DNA of 64,000 bases, taken from positions 1,054,001 through 1,118,000 of the forward strand of contig NZ_CP010429.1 in NCBI RefSeq assembly GCF_000974425.1. Direction: 5' to 3'. The position numbers and the translations under genes were made by a program. This DNA comes from Spirosoma radiotolerans. Its GTDB lineage: Bacteria; Bacteroidota; Bacteroidia; Cytophagales; Spirosomataceae. Positions 9,668 through 19,536 of this stretch are shown here, in pieces. Position 1 is the stretch's first letter. Every line of letters begins with the position of its first letter. Under the pieces are notes generated by a model that was given only the letters and a program-made list of their open reading frames with translations, made no database searches and was not told where the DNA came from.

Positions 9668-9907
9668 ATGACCGACGTTACCTACACGCTAGACCTGGAC
9701 AGGGAGACAACGGACGATTCGTGCGTCACCTGTGCACACTTTGAGTCTTATCTGGACCGCTACCAGACGTTATATGATCCGTGGGAATATGGGGTTTGCC
9801 TCGGTGCCCATGTCGCCGATAAGACCTTGCCTTTTGGTATTCGAATAATCTGTTCACTTCATGCAAAGAAGACACCGCCCATTTCTATAGAGTCAGTTCA
9901 GTCATGA
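9668..9907 (+). CDS. Small hypothetical protein with four cysteines
   Basis: 79 residues, acidic at the N-terminus. Cysteines lie at 19, 22, 44 and 62, the first two as CVTC followed by AHF. A C-x2-C pair plus two later cysteines could bind zinc or an iron-sulfur cluster, but the family is not recognised. The short gap to the preceding gene suggests a small operon. The reading frame is supported mainly by position and composition. Confidence 0.5.
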   Translation: MTDVTYTLDLDRETTDDSCVTCAHFESYLDRYQTLYDPWEYGVCLGAHVADKTLPFGIRIICSLHAKKTPPISIESVQS

Positions 9908-10329
9908 ATTTCGCTGGCTGTTCAGCCTGGTTTTGTCTGATAAAAGCTTTACGTATATAAGGGTACGTTATGATGGCTGGTAAGTTCTTTCTGTTATCAG
10001 CGTTTATAAACTGCCCGTTTTTTATTCCATAGCTGTTGGAATTCGTGAGGTCATAGTTAAGACTCTGGCCCCACGGGGAGGTTGTATTTTTCATAAAACG
10101 GTTCATCGTCAACTACGTACAACTGAACGGCTAAATGCCTACGACTGGTTGTAATATTTTTGAGGAACAGAGCCGGTTGCCCCACCTTCGCAGTCTCAAA
10201 TGGACTTTCAATTAAGAGTGTCGCACGCTATAAACGGACGCTTCTCCTTCCTGTTTTCAACTGCGTACTATGGCGACCCTGTTTCATTAACGAATAAAAC
10301 TAACTCCAATCAAGTATACGTTCACCCAT
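9908..10329 (+). other. Gene-poor interval
   Basis: No convincing gene. A 75-codon minus-strand frame (9885-10112) begins only with a TTG and overlaps the previous gene. A promoter for the gene at 10330 probably lies here, but no clear TAnnTTTG element was found. Confidence 0.4.
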
Positions 10330-10692
10330 ATGGCAAACGAAAAAACGATCATCGACGAATGGTCCGTTAAGGATTTGGAAGATGGCTCTTCCCTGACCAT
10401 CACGGTCGTAAACTGTACGGAACTGGGCAACCAGTCACTACCAGGCATTCAGGTGTTTTACATGGGTAACATCATTAATTACGAACCGCTTGCCACCGAG
10501 CGATGGGCTTATCAGGCCACAAAAGCAGACGTAACGGAGTATTTGCTGGAAGATAAATCGTGGATGGTTCATGCCGATCAGTTTGTGAAAAACTACCTGG
10601 TCCTTGGTTCACCCCTGAAAGCGAAAGTCGTCGTTAAAACCCGCAGTTCTAAAGAAATTACTAAAGAGTACGACCTACCCTTTGCCGTGTGA
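10330..10692 (+). CDS. Hypothetical protein, 120 aa
   Basis: A soluble, mixed alpha/beta-looking protein with no signal peptide or membrane segment. It has beta-type stretches (SLTITVVNC, PGIQVFYMGN, KAKVVVKTRSS) and an acidic N-terminus. The family is not recognised. Coding quality is good: a long frame without a competing frame and a clean ATG. It stands alone between two untranslated gaps of 422 and 117 bp. Confidence 0.6.
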   Translation: MANEKTIIDEWSVKDLEDGSSLTITVVNCTELGNQSLPGIQVFYMGNIINYEPLATERWAYQATKADVTEYLLEDKSWMVHADQFVKNYLVLGSPLKAKVVVKTRSSKEITKEYDLPFAV

Positions 10693-10809
10693 AGAGCCCG
10701 GCAATTTGCTCATTAAGGGCCGCGAATGCCACCGACCGCGGGTGATAGAATGAAACCCGGCTAGGCTTCCTGAATGAAGAGTTTGACAACAGATGTATTG
10801 AACAATACA

Positions 10810-11394
10810 ATGCAGAGGATAAGCCTGTTTTTTACCTCGTTACTACTGATTAGTGCGGGCCTCGGATGTCATTCCGGGACCGGATCGGTTGTAGAGCAAC
10901 CGCCCAAAGCGGAACTGACTGTAGTTACTGATTCTGTGGCTGCTACCCAGACCGTGTTGGCCTTTTTGAGTTGGTATAAAGCGCACATCGGAACCGCCAG
11001 CCAGATTCAATTGGTCGATCAGGAGCCGGGTAAACCTTATTCGGTCAATCTCAAAAATGGAGAACGCTATCTGGCTTATTTGAGAACCAGTAACTTGTTG
11101 ACAGACAGTTACCTCAACGAGTGGCGGCTGTTCTTCAGGCAACGCAACGAAGGATTTAAGGCTAATCCGGAAGTTGAAGGGCCACCCACTGGATTCGACT
11201 ACGACCTGGTGTTGCTAAATCAGGACGTCGATCAACAACTTGACTCGCTGAAATCGCTGAAGATAGAGAAGGTGACTGTGGCCGGGCCCCGTGCCAGGGT
11301 ACAGTTTTCACTGCTTGGTATCTATGAGTTTCGGCTTGTTCGGCGTAACAACCACTGGCTGATCAATGAAATCCTAAACCTGAATGAGGAATAA
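10810..11394 (+). CDS. Putative lipoprotein with DUF3828-like domain
   Basis: 194 residues from the ATG at 10810; the frame is open to 10774. The start at 10810 gives a signal sequence MQRISLFFTSLLLISAGLGC, whose Cys would be lipidated although the lipobox is imperfect. The mature part has a FLSWYKAHI helix, a variable middle and a closing beta unit (ARVQFSLLGIYEFRLVRRNNHWLI). That resembles the DUF3828 pattern of small envelope proteins, which have no known activity. Family assignment is tentative. Confidence 0.6.
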   Translation: MQRISLFFTSLLLISAGLGCHSGTGSVVEQPPKAELTVVTDSVAATQTVLAFLSWYKAHIGTASQIQLVDQEPGKPYSVNLKNGERYLAYLRTSNLLTDSYLNEWRLFFRQRNEGFKANPEVEGPPTGFDYDLVLLNQDVDQQLDSLKSLKIEKVTVAGPRARVQFSLLGIYEFRLVRRNNHWLINEILNLNEE

Positions 11395-11439
11395 GCTCGC
11401 TACACGCAAGCCAACCCGTTACTTCTGAATTCTAGACAC

Positions 11440-11697
11440 ATGATGAAACTAATTAGCCTGATTAGCTGGGCACTGACCAGTGGATGGAGCGCCTGCATGG
11501 TTTATGCGCTGATGAACAGAAGTCGGTATAATGATGCCGGTGGACGTGATCAGGAAACGGCCCTGATTGGCCTGGGAGTCTTTGTCCTTGTCGTATTGAT
11601 TGTCCTGAACCTGCTGCCGTATTCATGGGCGAAAATCTGCGCCCTGGTCATCGGGATTTTACTCTTGCTGTTAGTCTACTATATCCAAACACACTGA
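11440..11697 (+). CDS. Small three-helix membrane protein
   Basis: 85 residues, starting at tandem ATG codons (11440 or 11443). Hydrophobic segments lie at about 5-24, 42-60 and 65-82 (LGVFVLVVLIVLNLLPY, ICALVIGILLLLLVYY). No motif is recognised. It sits 35 bp before a second small membrane protein, and the two may form an operon. Confidence 0.55.
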   Translation: MMKLISLISWALTSGWSACMVYALMNRSRYNDAGGRDQETALIGLGVFVLVVLIVLNLLPYSWAKICALVIGILLLLLVYYIQTH

Positions 11698-11732
11698 CCG
11701 TCTTCGTACCTAAATCACTTACTCGCTGACTC

Positions 11733-11933
11733 ATGAAACACTTTGGCGTTGGGTTACTCGGGGCAATTCTCGGCTACATGATCGTAGCGGGAATCGGCTA
11801 CTTCCTTATCCTTTATTTGTCTTCTAATAACCATGACCGGAAAATGGAGGCCAGCATGACCAGTATCTTTTTTCTGGGTCCCGTCGGTTTCGTTATCGGC
11901 TTTGTTGTGGGCTACTTCTGGTCCAGGAGCTGA
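11733..11933 (+). CDS. Small glycine-rich membrane protein
   Basis: 66 residues with two predicted membrane helices (GVGLLGAILGYMIVAGIGYF and FFLGPVGFVIGFVVGYF) joined by a short charged loop. Regularly spaced glycines suggest tight helix packing. No family is recognised. It follows the previous small membrane protein closely. Confidence 0.5.
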   Translation: MKHFGVGLLGAILGYMIVAGIGYFLILYLSSNNHDRKMEASMTSIFFLGPVGFVIGFVVGYFWSRS

Positions 11934-12026
11934 CGGCGGTTCCTTAAAGCAGTAAAGCGCTTTCTACAAACATTGCGTAATAAGCTCATAATAAAAAAAT
12001 AGCATAGTTCGCGTCAGAATAAGCAT

Positions 12027-12314
12027 ATGAACGACTCGGTATCACATTGGTACAACGCGACCGCTCCATCCGTTCCAGACCCTTATGGCTTCTCCATTGT
12101 TGGCGAAAAGCGTGTTGAAGTCAAACCCGGAACATTCCTTTACTTTACCATCCTTCAACAGGCTAACGGTGACTTTTTGGTGCGCTGTGATCCGTCTGGA
12201 CTGGCGGCTGCTAACCTCGAGTATAGAGAACGCACTATTTATGCACCACAGGCTCAGGCGATGCCTGCACAGGTGATCTGGAGTATTATTTTAGAAGGGG
12301 TAGTAGTACGGTAG
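12027..12314 (+). CDS. Hypothetical protein, 95 aa
   Basis: A small soluble protein with a beta-rich look (GFSIVGEKRVEVKPGTFLYF, GDFLVRCDPSG, QVIWSIILEGVVVR). No signal peptide or known motif. It is followed by a strong hairpin terminator 13 bp after the stop, which supports it being a real transcript end. Confidence 0.55.
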   Translation: MNDSVSHWYNATAPSVPDPYGFSIVGEKRVEVKPGTFLYFTILQQANGDFLVRCDPSGLAAANLEYRERTIYAPQAQAMPAQVIWSIILEGVVVR

Positions 12315-12327
12315 GTATTGAACGAGA

Positions 12328-12363
12328 TTTTGTCATCCCGGCGGAACCGTCGGGATGACAAAA
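12328..12363. terminator. Bidirectional intrinsic terminator
   Basis: A perfect 13-bp stem (TTTTGTCATCCCG paired with its complement at 12351-12363) around a 10-nt loop, with T and A tracts on both flanks. It lies between converging genes (12314 and 12482) and could end transcription from both. The stem resembles the arms of the GTCATTCCGAC elements seen at 41-49 kb. Confidence 0.75.
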
Positions 12364-12481
12364 ACAACCTAATGCGTTTTCAATGAGCTGTTTGTGGTCA
12401 TTATACACCAGCCATGCCAACCATACGGTCTGCTAAGTTCAGTCCGATACGCTACGTGATTTTCCAATTCGCCGTCTGGCT

Positions 12482-13576
12482 TCAGTCAGGCTTAACCAGC
12501 TTTCCTTCTTTGTATGAGTGGTGTTTGTCGGCCGCATCCCGGCCGGCCTCGTTGTCAACGAGCGCAAACGAAGCTGGGTCTGCTTTTTTTAACACCTTCC
12601 CGTTATAATAGACTTGTTTCGTATCTTTTGCATACCCGTACTCAAGAACCGTGAACGACGTTACGTCGGTGTCGGACAAGGAATTGTGTTTATAAAAAAC
12701 GGTTTTAACATCCTGTGCGTAGAAATCCGGCAGCAATCGAAACGACGCTTTGTCCGCTTCGGCAATCAGGTTACCCTGGAAATAAATATGGGTATTGTCG
12801 GTGGCATAGTTGATTTCAGATTGGTCCCATTGCCTGAATGAAGCGGGGTCAGCGGATGGCAGGCGGTTGTTCTGGTAATAGACATTCCCCTGATCGGTTG
12901 CATAATACAGGCCGACAATCGTAAATGAATCCGGCTTCGCCAGGTTGATCCGTTGGATTGTCGACGTGGCCGATCCATCCATAAGCGTCGACGCGTAGTA
13001 AACGTGTTGGTTATCCTTTGAAAAGTTTCTGCTCAGAACGCTGAACGACCTTCCGCAACTACCAGCAATGGGCGTCAGATTGAAGTAGGCTGTTTGGTTG
13101 TCCTTCCCAAAGTTGTAATCGAGCGGCTGAAAAGACGCAATGTCCTTGACGGCAAATCCTGTCTCTTTATTATAGCATCGAAACTTGTCTTTCGCGTAGT
13201 CATCCTGGATCACTTCGAATGAGTTGGCGTCGGCGGCAGAAATCGGATGGATTACGTCCCTTCGTTTTGTTTCGAACAGCTTAAAATCAATGTAATTAGC
13301 GCAGTAAAAAACGGAGGCCTTATCTTTACCATACTGCTCATTAAGCGCCCTGAAGCTAGCCCCATCCGAACCAGTAAGGGCAATGCCGCGATAATACGCC
13401 CGGTTTTTATCGGCGGCAAACACGTCATTCAATGCATTAAACGAAGCGACGTCTGCCTCGCGAAGTCGGTAGTCTTTGTAATAGACAGATCCATTTTTGG
13501 TTTCATAACCCGACTTTTTACAGGAGACCAGGACTCCCAAACCGACCAGCGAAAGCAGGATGTGCAGTAGTTTCAT
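12482..13576 (-). CDS. DKNYY-repeat lipoprotein
   Basis: 364 residues from the ATG at 13576, which gives the lipoprotein signal MKLLHILLSLVGLGVLVSC; the frame is open to 13621. The rest is tandem repeats of about 30-45 residues with the pattern KDkxxVYYxgxxLxxaDxxSFxxL (for example AADKNRAYYRG and GKDNQTAYFN), the signature of the DKNYY family. Such proteins are surface or periplasmic lipoproteins of unknown function. It is 91 bp downstream of the propeller gene on the same strand. Confidence 0.85.
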   Translation of the reverse strand: MKLLHILLSLVGLGVLVSCKKSGYETKNGSVYYKDYRLREADVASFNALNDVFAADKNRAYYRGIALTGSDGASFRALNEQYGKDKASVFYCANYIDFKLFETKRRDVIHPISAADANSFEVIQDDYAKDKFRCYNKETGFAVKDIASFQPLDYNFGKDNQTAYFNLTPIAGSCGRSFSVLSRNFSKDNQHVYYASTLMDGSATSTIQRINLAKPDSFTIVGLYYATDQGNVYYQNNRLPSADPASFRQWDQSEINYATDNTHIYFQGNLIAEADKASFRLLPDFYAQDVKTVFYKHNSLSDTDVTSFTVLEYGYAKDTKQVYYNGKVLKKADPASFALVDNEAGRDAADKHHSYKEGKLVKPD

Positions 13577-13667
13577 AAATAACAAAGAGATCAGTTTGAT
13601 AAACCGGAAGATGTCTGCCATTAATACGGTTGCGGTAGCGACTACTACGCGTCGCTACCTCGCAGGA

Positions 13668-15851
13668 TTAGCGTTTTATCACGTTCAGCGTCTTGCTCTG
13701 TTCGGCCGTACTCACCTGCAACAGGTAGGTGCCTGGCTGTTGTTGGTCTAAACTCATTGGCTCCCGATGCTGGAATTCGCCCACGTTGATTTGACGATCC
13801 AGGATGGTGCGCCCCTGCAAATCGACCAGCCGCAGCCGAACGTCCTGCCCGCTGGCCCCGTCGATAGCAACCGTAAAATCATGCTCAACCGGATTGGGGT
13901 AGCTCACTGCCTGTAAACTCACCTCTGGTTGGGCTACGCCCTGTCGGCCCCGGCCACTGGCTACATCCCGATCGTCGGGTGACGTAATAACCGTTCCGGC
14001 AACACCCACGGCGACGAACTGGCCGGGGCCATGCGTCAGGCCGTAGAGGTGGGCCGGAACGGTAGACTGTCGGGCGGTCCAGCTAAAGCCATTGGGTGAG
14101 GTATAGAGCTTGCCATCAAGTGAAACCGCTACGAACTGCCCGTTGGCATACACGATATGGTTAAATCGGGCGGTTGGATCAGCCGTGTAGGTAAGCCAGC
14201 TTACCCCATTCAATGACCAGCAAACAAGGCCGTCGTACCCAACGGCTATCCACACCCCATTCCCATAAGCAACGCTCTTGATTTGCTTTTGGGTACCCGA
14301 GTTGCGGACTGTCCAGAAAACTCCGTTCGGTGAGGTAGCAATGGCGCCAAACTCACCCACCGCCACAAACAAACCATTGGCGTAAGTAATGCTATTATAG
14401 CTGGACGACTGTCCAATGGTCCCCTGACCCCAGGTTTTGCCGTCGAGGGATCTATACAAAAGCCCCTTCTCGCCGACAGCGATAAACCAGCCTCCTCCGT
14501 AGGTAACTCCCCGCAGGGTTTGCCCAAAGTTGACGCTGCTGTAGTTCCAGACTTTACCATCCGTTGAGGTCTGAATGATGGCGTCCTCGCCTACGGCGAC
14601 AAACACACCCGCCCCAAAAGCGACGTCGTAAAAGCATTTGGCACCACCGACCAGGTGTATCGTTTCGCCAGCCCCATAATGCTGACCATCCGATGAGGTA
14701 AGTGCCAGATTGGAGCGGAGCGACCGATTTTCTTCGGACGGATATTCGCCCACGGCTACGTAGCGCCCGTTTCCATAGGCCGCCCCATATAAATTAAACT
14801 CTTTATCAACGATGGGCCATTTCCACGCTAGTCCAGTTGAGGAATAGCCGATACGGCCTTCTGCTCCCGCAGCCATAAATTGACCGTTGAGGTAGTGGAC
14901 CCTGAGAAGAGTGAGTTCGGACCCCGACGAGCTGGCTGTCCAGTTTATACCATCTATTGATGTCAGTTGATCATTGTCGGGACCGCCAACACTAAGCACA
15001 TATTTGCCGCTAATGGGGTTATAAAAAATGTCATTATAATAAATGTACTGCCCTTGTGGATAAATGACATTTTCTTGTTTCTTCCACGTTATTCCATCGG
15101 CTGAGGTCAGGATTATATTGAATAAACCGATACTTACCAGGGTTCCAGTCGGGCTAGCCGCTATCGAATACAACCTTTTATCGGTGCCTGATTGTTGCTC
15201 GGTCCAGATAATGCCATTAGGGGTTGTTCTGATCATTCCATCATCACCAACTGCCACAAAGCGATTACCTGCATAAACAATATCATTGAAATGGCTTGTG
15301 GTGCCGGTTGTCAGGGTTGTCCAGTGTGTGCCGTCAGCCGAACTGATGGCTGTACCTAACGGCCCAACGGCCATGAATAGGCCGCCACCGTAGGCAATCC
15401 CATGCAAGGTTGTACCTGTGCCCGAAACTTGCTTTACCCAGGTCAGGCCATCTACTGAAGTGATTATCTGTCCGGAAAGGCCCACTGCGACGAACAGGTT
15501 TTTTGCATAAATAACCCGGCTTAGCCAAGTATTTGGTGGTGATTGCGAACCATCTGCCTGGGTTTTCCAGGCAATCCCGTCGGTAGATACCCGAATCAGT
15601 CCCTTCTCTCCGACCGCTACGTATCTGCCCGCCCCATAAGCTATATCAGATATATCTATGCTTTGGCGTTTCTGGTCCTGCTGTGTCCACTTTATTTGTG
15701 CGAAGCCAGGCAGTGCTAATCCTAGCAGACTGATAAGCCAAAGGTAATAGACCCGAAGGCGGTTAAGTATAATGTGTTTGCTTCTGGCAGACAAGGGTAA
15801 AAAGAGAGGTTTTACCAAAATGGCGGGATGAGTTGGTTGTGTGTGTGTCAT
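13668..15851 (-). CDS. Secreted beta-propeller protein with type IX sorting domain
   Basis: 727 residues from the ATG at 15851; the frame is open to 15950. A long basic leader precedes a hydrophobic signal (YYLWLISLLGLALPGFAQ). About fourteen repeats of roughly 40-45 residues follow, each with I-x-YGxGxFVAVGxxGxIxTSxDGxxW, a BNR/photosystem-assembly-type propeller. The last 80 residues (SYPNPVEHDF..., LVDLQGRTIL, GTYLLQVSTAEQSKTLNVIKR) are a type A T9SS C-terminal signal. The protein should therefore be exported by the Por system and anchored or released at the surface. The ligand is unknown, and no catalytic residues are evident. Confidence 0.9.
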   Translation of the reverse strand: MTHTQPTHPAILVKPLFLPLSARSKHIILNRLRVYYLWLISLLGLALPGFAQIKWTQQDQKRQSIDISDIAYGAGRYVAVGEKGLIRVSTDGIAWKTQADGSQSPPNTWLSRVIYAKNLFVAVGLSGQIITSVDGLTWVKQVSGTGTTLHGIAYGGGLFMAVGPLGTAISSADGTHWTTLTTGTTSHFNDIVYAGNRFVAVGDDGMIRTTPNGIIWTEQQSGTDKRLYSIAASPTGTLVSIGLFNIILTSADGITWKKQENVIYPQGQYIYYNDIFYNPISGKYVLSVGGPDNDQLTSIDGINWTASSSGSELTLLRVHYLNGQFMAAGAEGRIGYSSTGLAWKWPIVDKEFNLYGAAYGNGRYVAVGEYPSEENRSLRSNLALTSSDGQHYGAGETIHLVGGAKCFYDVAFGAGVFVAVGEDAIIQTSTDGKVWNYSSVNFGQTLRGVTYGGGWFIAVGEKGLLYRSLDGKTWGQGTIGQSSSYNSITYANGLFVAVGEFGAIATSPNGVFWTVRNSGTQKQIKSVAYGNGVWIAVGYDGLVCWSLNGVSWLTYTADPTARFNHIVYANGQFVAVSLDGKLYTSPNGFSWTARQSTVPAHLYGLTHGPGQFVAVGVAGTVITSPDDRDVASGRGRQGVAQPEVSLQAVSYPNPVEHDFTVAIDGASGQDVRLRLVDLQGRTILDRQINVGEFQHREPMSLDQQQPGTYLLQVSTAEQSKTLNVIKR

Positions 15852-16335
15852 CGTGAAGAATTCGTAAAAGAAAGACCATCGGCTAGAGCCGTATGATCTG
15901 GCTGGCAGATGGATGGGACGAAGGTGGGGGATGACGACCCGGCCGCCCAAAACTTTTTGAATGAGTCGTGCGATTTAGTGAGTTGAAGCGTCGCGGGTGG
16001 CCATTGAGTGGTTTAGATTACCTCGCATCAGCACAGCGTACCGTCGTTCCCGGGTAGCTGATTTCCGTACCGTTGTGAAACGTAATCATCGGCGTTTCTT
16101 CAGGGGCTCCGATAGGCGCAATGCCCGCACTAGTAGCCAGCATGTCAATCTGCATACCGGCAATAGTTGTGTAGCGCGACTACTGTAGATTGGCATTAAA
16201 GAAAGGTTAAATAAGGAGGATAGTTTATAAATTTTTTGATTAATGCGTGTATGTTGGTTTTAAATTTTGCATTTTGCCGTTAAATAGATATTTTCTCTTT
16301 TATTCTATTGTTCATTTTTTAACCTCAGCTATACT
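15852..16335. other. Divergent intergenic region with probable SusC promoter
   Basis: There is no gene in 484 bp. The half next to the SusC gene (16190-16335) is very AT-rich. A TTTG at 16235-16238 lies upstream of a near-match TAAATTTTG (16261-16269) that is one base longer than TAnnTTTG. This would be a reasonable but unproven promoter for the SusC/SusD operon. Confidence 0.35.
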
Positions 16336-19300
16336 ATGCTTAAACACTTACTTTGCTGTTTTTTGTTAGTACTTGCAGCAACCGGGCCACTCTGGGCGCA
16401 GACCCGGCAAATAACGGGTACGCTGCGTGATGAGCAGGGCCAGGCTATATCTGGCGCAAACGTAGTCATCAAAGGAACGACACGTGGTACAACAACCGAT
16501 GCCGCTGGTGACTTTAGATTATCGGTGCCTAATGAAGCCACTACCCTGACCGTCTCTTCTGTAGGTTACACAGCGAAAGATGTTCCGGTGTCGTTGAGCC
16601 AGACGCAACTCACGGTGACGCTGGCCGCTGATGATCGGCAGTTGGGCGAAGTAGTCGTAACGGCCCTTGGTATCAAACGGGAAGCCAAAGCGCTGAGCTA
16701 TGCTACCCAGATGATCAAACCCGCTCAGATCAACGAAGTTCGCGATGGTAACGTGCTGAACACCCTGCAAGGCAAAATTGCGGGAGCGTATATCACCCAG
16801 GGTTCGGGTGGGCCCGGAACGGGTTCCCGGATCGTACTGCGCGGAAACCGCTCCATTCAGGGTACCAACAATGCCCTGATGGTTGTGGACGGCGTTCCGA
16901 TCAACAACAGCACGTTTGGGCAGGCCACCAGCGACTTTGGTAGTGTTGCCAACTCGGATGGCGCTTCGAACATTAACCCCGACGACATTGAGAACGTGAC
17001 GGTGCTGCGCGGTGCGTCGGCAGCCGCTCTTTATGGTAGTCAGGCTGCCAACGGGGTCATCCTGATCACCACAAAACGCGGTAAAGCGGGTAAGGTAACG
17101 GTCGATGTGAACTCCGGTGTGTCGGTCGATAAACCGTTTGCGTTGCCATTCGTACAGAATCAGTACGGACAGGGCGTAGGTGGCAAATTAGATCCGGCTG
17201 CTGGGGCCAGCTGGGGTGCGGCCATGACCGGTCAGGCCTACACAAACTACCTGGGCCAGCCGGATACCTATTCGGCACAGCCTAATAATATTCGGGATTT
17301 CTTCCGCACGGCGGTTAGTTTCAACAACTCCATCGGAATCACAGGGGGATCGGAGCGGTCACAAACGTATCTGTCCTACACCAATAATTCGTTGCAGGGA
17401 ACCGTGCCGGGCAATGACCTGACCCGCCATACCATTAACCTGCGCTTATCGAATCAGATCAGCTCGAAGCTGTCGACCGATGCCAAAGTGACGTACATTA
17501 ATCAGGCCGTGATAAACAAACCACGGACAGGTGAAGAAAACGCGCCGGTCATCGACCTGTACCAGATTCCCCGTAACATTAGCCTGAGCACGGCCCAGAA
17601 CTACGCAGCGCCTAATGCCTTTAATCAGCCAACGCCAACAGCCTGGCCATCCACGCTGAATTCTATCTACCAGAATCCATACTGGATGACCAATCAGACG
17701 GCCATCAACCAGTATCGGGATCGGGTCATCGGGTTCGTGCTGGCCAAGTACCAACTGACCGATTTTCTGAGTATTCAGGGCCGGGCTAACCTGGATAAGT
17801 ATTTCGATAAGAATGAAGAAAGCTATTCGCAGGGCACAATTTTGTGGGCCAATCAGGCGGGTGGTAAATTCTCCCGGAATAATATCGTAAACACCCAAAG
17901 CTGGTATGACCTGTTGATCGAAGGGAAAAATAAACTCGGGCCTGACTTTACGCTCGATTATCAGGCGGGGGCTATTATTCAGAATATCCGTTATCAGTCT
18001 ACCAATGCCATCGCGGACGGCCTGAACGTACCTAATAAGTTTAACCTGAACTTTGGTACAAATCAAAGCCTGACCGATGACTTGACCCGTGTGCAGACGC
18101 AGTCCCTGTTCGGGCAGGCATCGCTGGCCTGGCGGGATGCTATTTTCGTGAACGCCAGCTTACGGAACGACTGGTCGTCTACATTACCAAAACCGTATTC
18201 GTTCCAGTATCCATCCGTCGGCGCTTCGGTTGTTTTGTCGGATCTGCTTAAACTCTCCGGTCCGCTGTCGTTCCTGAAAATAAACGGTTCCTTTGCCCAG
18301 GTGGGTAATGCGGCCGATGCCTATCTGTTGCAGACCAACTATTCCTATTCGCAGGGGGCTGGGTCTGGGTTTATTAGCCGGGATGGTACGCAGGCTATCG
18401 GTAATCTGAAACCTGAGATTACGAAAAGTGTGGAAATTGGGATTGATGCCCGATTCTTCAACAACCGGCTTGGGGCAACGGTTACAGCCTACAAAACCAA
18501 TTCGATCAACCAGTTGCTGAAACTTGGTTTGGCTCCGGCATCCGGGTTCAAGGACCAGTACATCAACGCAGGTAATATTCGTAACATGGGCCTTGAGGTC
18601 GTTATCAATGGAACGGCCATCAAAACCGATCGTTTCACCTGGGACCTGACGCTGAACATGGGCCTGAACCGAAACAAAATCCTCAGCCTGTCGCCTGATA
18701 TTAAAACGTCGTTTCTGTCAGGGGGCTTTGGCCGGTCGGCATCACCAATTGTGGCAGAGGGCGGTTCATACGGTGATATCGTGTCTTTACGTTGGGCAAA
18801 AGACCCTGCCACAGGTCAATATCTGATTGGTTCTCAGTCAAGTAGCCCGACCGTTACAGAAGCCTCTGTTTCGTCTACCGGCTTGCCTGTTATTACAACG
18901 GATCAACAGCTCATTGGTAATTTCAACCCAAAAATGCTCCTGGGCTTTACCAACTCGTTCACGTATAAAGGCTTTTCACTCCGCTTCCTGATCGATGCCC
19001 GCCTAGGTGGTATTGCCGTATCGGGTACCGAAATGAACCTGGCGTTCAGCGGAATTCCAGAAGTGACAGCCCAAAAGCGTGATGGTGGCTGGGTACTGCC
19101 GGGTGTTACCGCTGGTGTAGCCGGCGTAGATGGTGTGACGAAAATTGGGGCCGGAAAAGCTAATTCGACAGCCATTACGGCTGAGCAATTCTGGCAAACT
19201 GTGTCGGGTAAACGCTATGGCGCAGGTGAGTTCTTCGCCTATGATGCTACCAACGTTCGCCTGCGGGAAGTGTCAATTGGCTACGGTATTCCGGTGCCTT

Positions 19301-19518
19301 CCAATTTCTTCATCAAATCAGCCCGGTTGTCGTTTGTGGCCCGCAACTTATTCTGGTTTTACCGGGGTAGCTCTATTCTGGACATTCCAGGCCTTGGCAA
19401 ACGGAAGATGTGGTTTGATCCCGATGTCAACATCAGTAATGGTAACTTCCAGGGTGTTGAATACGGTACGCTGCCGTCGAACCGGAGCCTGGGTCTGAAT
19501 CTGAAACTTTCTTTTTAA
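16336..19518 (+). CDS. SusC/RagA-family TonB-dependent receptor
   Basis: 1060 residues. A signal peptide (1-21) precedes a carboxypeptidase-regulatory-like domain (about 23-100; ITGTLRDEQGQAISGANVVIKG). The TonB-dependent plug runs from about 105 to 250, with the family hallmarks GEVVVTALGIKRE, ALYGSQAANGVILITTK and NPDDIENVTVLRG. The remainder is a large outer-membrane barrel ending in Phe. No STN domain is present, so regulation by an anti-sigma partner through this protein is not expected. The SusD partner starts 18 bp downstream. The nutrient cannot be deduced. Confidence 0.95.
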   Translation: MLKHLLCCFLLVLAATGPLWAQTRQITGTLRDEQGQAISGANVVIKGTTRGTTTDAAGDFRLSVPNEATTLTVSSVGYTAKDVPVSLSQTQLTVTLAADDRQLGEVVVTALGIKREAKALSYATQMIKPAQINEVRDGNVLNTLQGKIAGAYITQGSGGPGTGSRIVLRGNRSIQGTNNALMVVDGVPINNSTFGQATSDFGSVANSDGASNINPDDIENVTVLRGASAAALYGSQAANGVILITTKRGKAGKVTVDVNSGVSVDKPFALPFVQNQYGQGVGGKLDPAAGASWGAAMTGQAYTNYLGQPDTYSAQPNNIRDFFRTAVSFNNSIGITGGSERSQTYLSYTNNSLQGTVPGNDLTRHTINLRLSNQISSKLSTDAKVTYINQAVINKPRTGEENAPVIDLYQIPRNISLSTAQNYAAPNAFNQPTPTAWPSTLNSIYQNPYWMTNQTAINQYRDRVIGFVLAKYQLTDFLSIQGRANLDKYFDKNEESYSQGTILWANQAGGKFSRNNIVNTQSWYDLLIEGKNKLGPDFTLDYQAGAIIQNIRYQSTNAIADGLNVPNKFNLNFGTNQSLTDDLTRVQTQSLFGQASLAWRDAIFVNASLRNDWSSTLPKPYSFQYPSVGASVVLSDLLKLSGPLSFLKINGSFAQVGNAADAYLLQTNYSYSQGAGSGFISRDGTQAIGNLKPEITKSVEIGIDARFFNNRLGATVTAYKTNSINQLLKLGLAPASGFKDQYINAGNIRNMGLEVVINGTAIKTDRFTWDLTLNMGLNRNKILSLSPDIKTSFLSGGFGRSASPIVAEGGSYGDIVSLRWAKDPATGQYLIGSQSSSPTVTEASVSSTGLPVITTDQQLIGNFNPKMLLGFTNSFTYKGFSLRFLIDARLGGIAVSGTEMNLAFSGIPEVTAQKRDGGWVLPGVTAGVAGVDGVTKIGAGKANSTAITAEQFWQTVSGKRYGAGEFFAYDATNVRLREVSIGYGIPVPSNFFIKSARLSFVARNLFWFYRGSSILDIPGLGKRKMWFDPDVNISNGNFQGVEYGTLPSNRSLGLNLKLSF

Positions 19519-19536
19519 TCTGAAACTATCGTCACT

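Noticed and set aside
9885..10112. 75-codon minus-strand frame with protein-like composition
   Set aside because: It begins only with TTG, overlaps the upstream gene on the opposite strand and shows no ribosome-binding site or family match. It may be chance or a remnant.
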